Below, in pieces: positions 60,756-64,000 of a DNA stretch of 64,000 bases. The notes beneath the pieces are model-generated. The model ran no database searches. It was not told the DNA's origin and worked only from the letters and a program-made list of their open reading frames with translations. Within the stretch, counting starts at the first letter, position 1, and every line of letters starts with the position of its first letter. A program made the position numbers and the translations under genes. The stretch is from Quercus robur. Lineage: Eukaryota > Streptophyta > Magnoliopsida > Fagales > Fagaceae. Location of the stretch: the NCBI RefSeq assembly GCF_932294415.1, contig NC_065536.1, positions 56,669,854 to 56,733,853 of the forward strand, in the 5' to 3' direction.

Positions 60756-61675
60756 TTTGCAAAATGATAAAACCCAGGAAAATCATATTATTAGTAGTAT
60801 AAATATCAAAATATGTATCAACTATCAAATTAATATTTAATGTTATAAGACAAGAGAGACCTTAGTTTGCCACACCTGAGAGAACGTATCTTAAGCTTAC
60901 TTCCTTCCACCTAATCAAAGAGAATATTAAGTTGTAAGAACTATCGCATTCTCATAGAAAAGTATCCATCGACCCATGAACCACTAACTATAAAACCCTT
61001 TCTTCAAATACTAAGAAAGATATGAAAAACAACTTCAACGATGACTCCAAATAAGAACAAGTAAAATCTTGCAAATTCTAACTGTTTTGAAATTTTTGTT
61101 TTGGCGCATATAACATTGTTCAGGTCCAATAAAGACGAGTGTTGCCTAAGATACCTTTTGTTGGTGATGGGGCGACACCATGTCACCTGCTATATAACAA
61201 AAAATACCGTAACAAACTGGGTAAATAAGAATTTTTTTTTAAGACCAAAAAAAAAAAATCACAATTGTATTCTATTAGCTAGCTAGCATTAGCAACAACA
61301 ATAACACAAACACGTCCCAATAGAAAATCATCTTAAAGTGATCCAATCAAAAATCAAAAGGAAACAAGAATAAAACCAATCAAGAATTAAAGTGAGACAA
61401 AAATGCCTCGAACCATTGATGGAATATATATTTGTTGGGGCACATATTCGGCATAAGAAAATGCTTAATAGAGCGATTCTACAGGGCACTTACAGTCTAT
61501 ATATGGATCCCAGCTCAACTGAGAGTGACACACCTTCTTTGAGTTTATCCACTCCCAACTGTATAGACTCTACACCGGCTGCCTGCAATATATTAATAAT
61601 AAAAACAAAATCCTCGTTTCCATAGTTCATACTTGATAAGTCATAACCTACTTCGATCATAGGTTCTTTCATCAT

Positions 61676-61714
<39 letters not shown>

Positions 61715-61907
61715 GGGTTTTACTCATGTATGTACATTAATAAACCATTTTATAAAACTTTTTATGGGAAACAAGAAGATGACTAATTTTTTAACAGTTT
61801 TTTTCAATTCTCTATAAATAAATAAAAATTTCCTAAATCGATAGTTAATGTATTTCTTAAAGACATACATTAACTGGACCCATATAAAAAATAAACAATG
61901 ACCAAAC
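60756..61907. other. Intergenic, TA microsatellite
   Basis: A TA run at 61679-61711 and a minus-strand frame at 61490-61675 (starting MMKEPMIEVGYD) whose family I do not recognise. 61712-61790 matches 63117-63180, a further part of the local duplication. Confidence 0.5.
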
Positions 61908-62048
61908 TTGTTGTACGCAAATTATTTTACACAGTTTTATACACACCCCAAATAGCAACTAGGATCGTGATTTCAAGTCATGAATCAAGATTTCATTTGC
62001 TTTTTAAAATGTGTGTAAAACTGTAGAAAATAATTTGTTTGTAATAAA
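61908..62048. mobile_element. MITE, same family as the 42.6-43.0 kb pair
   Basis: Ends TTGTACGCAAATTATTTTAC and AATAATTTGTTTGTAATAAA are inverted copies, with ACAGTTTTATACACACC inside the left end. About 140 bp. ATAAACAATG occurs on both sides (61891 and 62058), which might be a duplication or chance. Confidence 0.6.
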
Positions 62049-62084
62049 CACTGTTCAATAAACAATGGACCTTCATCGGATGCA

Positions 62085-63110
62085 CTAGGTGAAGATTTTA
62101 CATGTCACGAGATGAGTTCAAGTTACATATTTTCTAAACTATTAGATTTAAGTGAATTCAACGATTAAAAAAAACACTCATTAATGCTAATATTCTAATT
62201 GATATCATTTATTATTCTTTATTTATGACATTCCATACTTATCTTTAAACCACCGCACACCTTTGATGCGATGGTCACTTTACAAGTATAAGTGTTTGTG
62301 GGGTGTGGGAGAGGAGGCAAAGACTAAGGTTCAAGTCTCTAGGAGAGAGCTTCACACACATATACACTTAGATTAGACTAAAATAGAATTTCTATATTAT
62401 ACCAACAAAAAAAAAAAAAAAAAAAAAAGTGTTTGTGCACATTTCTTTCTCTCTCCACAAAAAAGCCACAGCCGTCATGAAGTGTTTGTTTTAAGTCTTT
62501 CACATTCAGCTATAAGCAATAAAGGTTTACATACCATCACGATCAAACAATAAGGTTATGGCCTGACAGTCAAAGTGATTCCGGCAAGGTCATTGGACAT
62601 AAACATGTGTCATTGGTAGGATTAGTTGCAAATCAAAGGTTGCTACAAGCAACCTGGACCTACCATTACTACAAATAACCTGAATATGTGTCTATTACTC
62701 AAAAAAAAAAAAAAAAAAAAAAAAGTAACCACAGTCAAGATTATAGGATTAGTTGCAAATCAAAGTTCCCTCTCATCAAGGTTAATTTAAACATGTAGCT
62801 ACAAATATATTTGGCTGTTGTGGCTTTTTTTTTTTTTTTTTTTCCTACCATTGTCCCGGCCATGGAGGTGGAAGAGCAGTGAAGGAGAAAGAGAGAAAGG
62901 GAGAGATAGAAAAGTGCGTATACACTTTTTTTGAGTTTAGAGATAAGTATAGAATGTCATAAACAATGAATAATAAATGAGATCAATCAAAATATTAGCA
63001 TTAATAAGGCTTTTTTTTTTTTTTTTTTTTACTGTTAAATCTACTTAAATCCAATGATTTAGAAAAGATGTAACTCTTTAGAGTTATACTAGGTGTAACC
63101 TGAATCCATT
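62085..63110. repeat. Long inverted repeat with a SINE in one arm
   Basis: The left arm (62085-62248, continuing about 62429-62480) and the right arm (about 62800-63110) are reverse complements over several hundred bases: TTATGACATTCCATACTTAT pairs with ATAAGTATAGAATGTCATAA, and TAATGCTAATATT with AATATTAGCATTA. The SINE at 62249-62428 interrupts only the left arm. T runs (62826-62843, 63011-63030) differ between arms. Confidence 0.8.
62249..62428 (+). mobile_element. tRNA-derived SINE, copy 2
   Basis: Starts ACCACCGCACACCTTTGATG, has box A-like GATGCGATGGTC, box B-like GGTTCAAGTCTC and a long A tail. About 80% similar to copy 1 at 37949. A target duplication was not seen, but the uninterrupted opposite arm of the inverted repeat shows the empty site (TAAACTCAAAAAAAGTG). 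Confidence 0.8.
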
Positions 63111-63189
63111 TCGTATATATGCAGGATTTTACTAACGTACATTAATAAATCATTTTAAAAAACTTTTTCTGAGAAAATGAAATCTGATG

Positions 63190-64000
63190 CTAATGCTCAT
63201 TTAGATAGTTAGATGAAAACTTTATCCGAAAATTATTTAATTGATTGCGCATAAGAAAAAAAATTCTACAATAGGATTCCCAATTTTTTTAGCCCAGTAG
63301 AATGAGTGAATGAACAAAGGATCGTAAAGGCTTCAGCCATGCACTTTGGGTTTAAATGTTGGGATGGACTTAGTCCAAGCTCTGAAGAAATTCGGGCCTT
63401 TTACAATAACACATGCCCGTTACAACGTGGCCTCAGATACAGGCGTACAAGTTACAACGTGATCACTTCAATTAATTTTTTGAGTGCACATTTAAAATAA
63501 ACCCATAGACATAGCTTTCAAATAAACCCATCTGATGATTGAGATGTGGCTACAATTTTCCCTTGTAATGGGACTCGAGACGCAGACGCCAATCCGAGTA
63601 AAGTGTTTGGTGTTCGGTCGATTACAACCAAATTGTTCAAATAATGACACACTCACACACCTATACCTCCACTCTGGTGGATGTTTTGATCGAAAATTAA
63701 CTTGGTCACATTCTGTCTCGCATCAACTAGTGTTTCGAAGAAATCTTTAACCAATCAATCAAATCATTACCTAATAACAAATAGAAAGCAGACATTTGAA
63801 TACAAATATATATAATCGTTTTTCTTTCTTTTAATTCGGAGGGAGAATATTGATGAAGATTAGGTGGGTAGTGGGTTTTCGGTGGAGTCAATTTCGGTAA
63901 GTTTGAAGAATGCTAAATGACTTTTGTTACACTTTTTCGTCTTTTGCAGGAAATAAAATTAAACTAAAGATATGTGATTTTATATTTTGTGTGAAGATAT
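63190..64000. repeat. Dispersed duplicate, right copy (runs to window end)
   Basis: Right partner of 60000-60755. It has a short extra block (63570-63610, GACTCGAGACGCAGACGCC) absent from the left copy. A TTTTGCAGGAAATAAAAT passage near 63940 resembles a splice acceptor and is TTTTGTAGGAAATAAAAT in the other copy; no exon is evident. Confidence 0.85.

Overview
The window is nuclear DNA from a flowering plant, most likely a eudicot and probably woody. The evidence is spliced genes with GT-AG introns, typical plant families (PR-2 type beta-1,3-glucanase, proline-rich receptor kinase, SRO protein, anther-type bHLH), an AT-rich background, and many plant-type transposons. The sequence alone does not fix the species. 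There are no operons, CRISPR arrays or tRNA/rRNA genes.

Layout. 1-14.5 kb is a transposon nest: the 5' part of a Ty3/gypsy element (1-1335, minus strand), a Helitron 3' end (to 1528), a TA microsatellite, a 2.4-kb solo-LTR-like element (1786-4161), and a 10.4-kb Ty3/gypsy element of the Tat type (4171-14531). The Tat element has two 560-bp LTRs, a decayed gag-pol on the minus strand, an extra antisense ORF region on the plus strand, and a nine-unit 71-bp tandem array between them. 15-33 kb is the gene-rich part: an unrecognised coding remnant (15.15-15.48 kb), a GH17 glucanase (16464-17632, minus), a small single-pass membrane protein (20028-20501, plus), an ABORTED MICROSPORES-like bHLH gene (24234-26641, plus), and an eight-exon PERK receptor kinase (27947-32574, minus). 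The last two are convergent. 33.5-41.3 kb is again repeat-rich: two related Helitrons, a second solo LTR with a Helitron and a LINE piece nested in it, a tRNA-derived SINE with clear target duplications, an orphan first exon of a HEL2/ZNF598-like RING gene, a MITE, and a 1.9-kb solo LTR with a perfect 5-bp duplication. At 44.4-46.3 kb lies a complete SRO gene with four coding exons.

46.3-64 kb holds no gene I judge intact. It contains remnants of an STE20-type kinase gene (48.1-50.4 kb) and of an ARL8 small-GTPase gene (53.0 kb), a decayed Ac-like hAT transposon (transposase about 54.4-56.2 kb), and a gypsy fragment whose LTR was hit by a 1068-bp non-autonomous hAT with a perfect 8-bp duplication. 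The last 4 kb is a mosaic of duplicated and inverted repeats with a second SINE.

The host genes are unrelated neighbours with individual roles (cell-wall glucan turnover and defence, wall sensing, anther transcription, stress signalling). The closest thing to an unusual system is the Tat element's antisense gene plus its hairpin-forming 71-bp array. The class is known, but the array lies exactly between the convergent transcription units. The Helitron terminal hairpins, which differ by two paired compensatory changes, and an apparent GC-AG intron in the PERK gene are also worth checking.
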